Assembly (NCBI GenBank): GCA_902362975.1
Contig: CABIYO010000055.1
Coordinates: forward strand, 1-15,485
DNA length: 15,485 nucleotides
From: Caryophanales bacterium
GTDB lineage: Bacteria > Bacillota > Bacilli > Exiguobacteriales > Exiguobacteriaceae
Direction of reading: 5' to 3'
Below, piece after piece: positions 15,049 through 15,485 of this stretch; position 1 is the first letter of the stretch, and the number at the start of each line of letters is the position of its first letter. The notes beneath the pieces are model-generated. The model had not been told where the DNA came from. It was given only the letters and a program-made list of their open reading frames with translations, and searched no databases. Made by a program: the position numbers and the translations under genes.

Positions 15049-15485
15049 ATGCTGAAAGGCTATAAATACAGGCTCCACCCGAAGCCGGCACAGGCCGAGT
15101 TCCTCATCAAGACGATCGGCTGCACCCGGTTCATCTACAACAAGCTGCTCGAGGACCGCATCGCCATCCGAGAGGAGGCGAAAGTGGGGGGCGGAACGAG
15201 ACGGAAACCGGCGACACCCGCATCCTACAAGCCCTTGTTCCCGTTCCTCGCCGAGGCGGACAGCCTCAGCGAAGGAACGCGAAGTTGAACCTCGACACCG
15301 CGTTCGCGAAGTTCTTCGCCGGGACGGGCGGCTTCCCGGCCTTCAAACCGAGACGGCGCTCGCGCGCCTCCTACACGACGAACAACCAGCACGGTACGAT
15401 CCGCATCGAGAACGGCAAGGTGAGACTTCCTAAAATCGGCTTCGTGAAGTTCGAACAACATCGTCCGTTCGAGGGCGTCATCCGG
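15049..15485 (+). pseudogene. tnpB: IS200/IS605-type tnpB, frameshifted and cut by the window edge
   Basis: The ATG at 15049 follows a GGGAGGCGGG ribosome site. The product starts MLKGYKYRLHPKPAQAEFL and continues IGCTRFIYNKLLEDRI, the standard N-terminus of TnpB RNA-guided nucleases. The frame breaks at about 15274: one base appears lost in GAAGGAACGCG, giving a stop at 15286-15288. In the next frame the family sequence resumes (NAKLNLDTAFAKFFAG, then SYTTNN, IRIENGKVRLPKIGFVKF and HRPFEGVIR) to the right edge. The RuvC catalytic residues would lie beyond the window. The gene is distinctly GC-rich compared with the BREX block. A sequencing error could mimic the frameshift, so pseudogene status is probable rather than certain. 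Confidence 0.85.

Noticed and set aside
15225..15461. Minus-strand open frame opposite tnpB
   Set aside because: It is antisense to clear TnpB family sequence in GC-rich DNA, where long chance frames are common, and has no recognisable domain or ribosome site.

Overview
The window holds a complete type 1 BREX phage-defence operon on the minus strand, with insertion-sequence debris around it. Gene families, Shine-Dalgarno spacing and GTG/TTG starts point to a Gram-positive Bacillota host, probably a member of Bacilli. I cannot name the genus. The BREX genes are AT-rich, while the mobile-element remnants at the right edge, above all the tnpB fragment, are clearly GC-rich. That contrast suggests the defence block was acquired horizontally.

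Layout, left to right. Positions 1-109 are the 5' end of an IS30-family element that continues off the left edge. Positions 134-13996 are the operon, transcribed right to left: brxA, brxB, brxC, pglX, an extra abortive-infection-like gene, pglZ, brxL. Gaps are 3-70 bp, so one main transcript is likely. Positions 14041-14581 are a chimeric scar: an ISL3-like element, bounded by a perfect 20-bp inverted repeat, carries the 5' part of an IS30 element inserted just inside its left end and has lost most of both transposases. Positions 14627-14847 contain repeated TTAAAATAAA motifs resembling the end of an IS21-like element. Positions 14849-15485 contain an imperfect hairpin and a frameshifted IS200/IS605-type tnpB that runs off the right edge.

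How it works together. PglX is the N6-adenine methyltransferase that marks host DNA. BrxC is a large P-loop ATPase, PglZ an alkaline-phosphatase-fold protein, BrxL an AAA+ protein with a Lon-like C-terminal domain, and BrxA and BrxB are small core proteins. All six core type 1 genes look intact and in canonical order.

The most interesting departure is the 278-residue protein between pglX and pglZ. Its C-terminal half resembles the abortive-infection C-terminal domain and has a HEPN-type R-N-x5-H motif, so it may be a second-line RNase effector wired into BREX. It follows a 15-bp intercistronic hairpin and starts with TTG behind an overlapping out-of-frame ATG, suggesting expression below that of its neighbours. 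The 109-bp IS30 termini at the two edges are inverted, about 97% identical and point outward, so the block has the form of an IS30 composite transposon.
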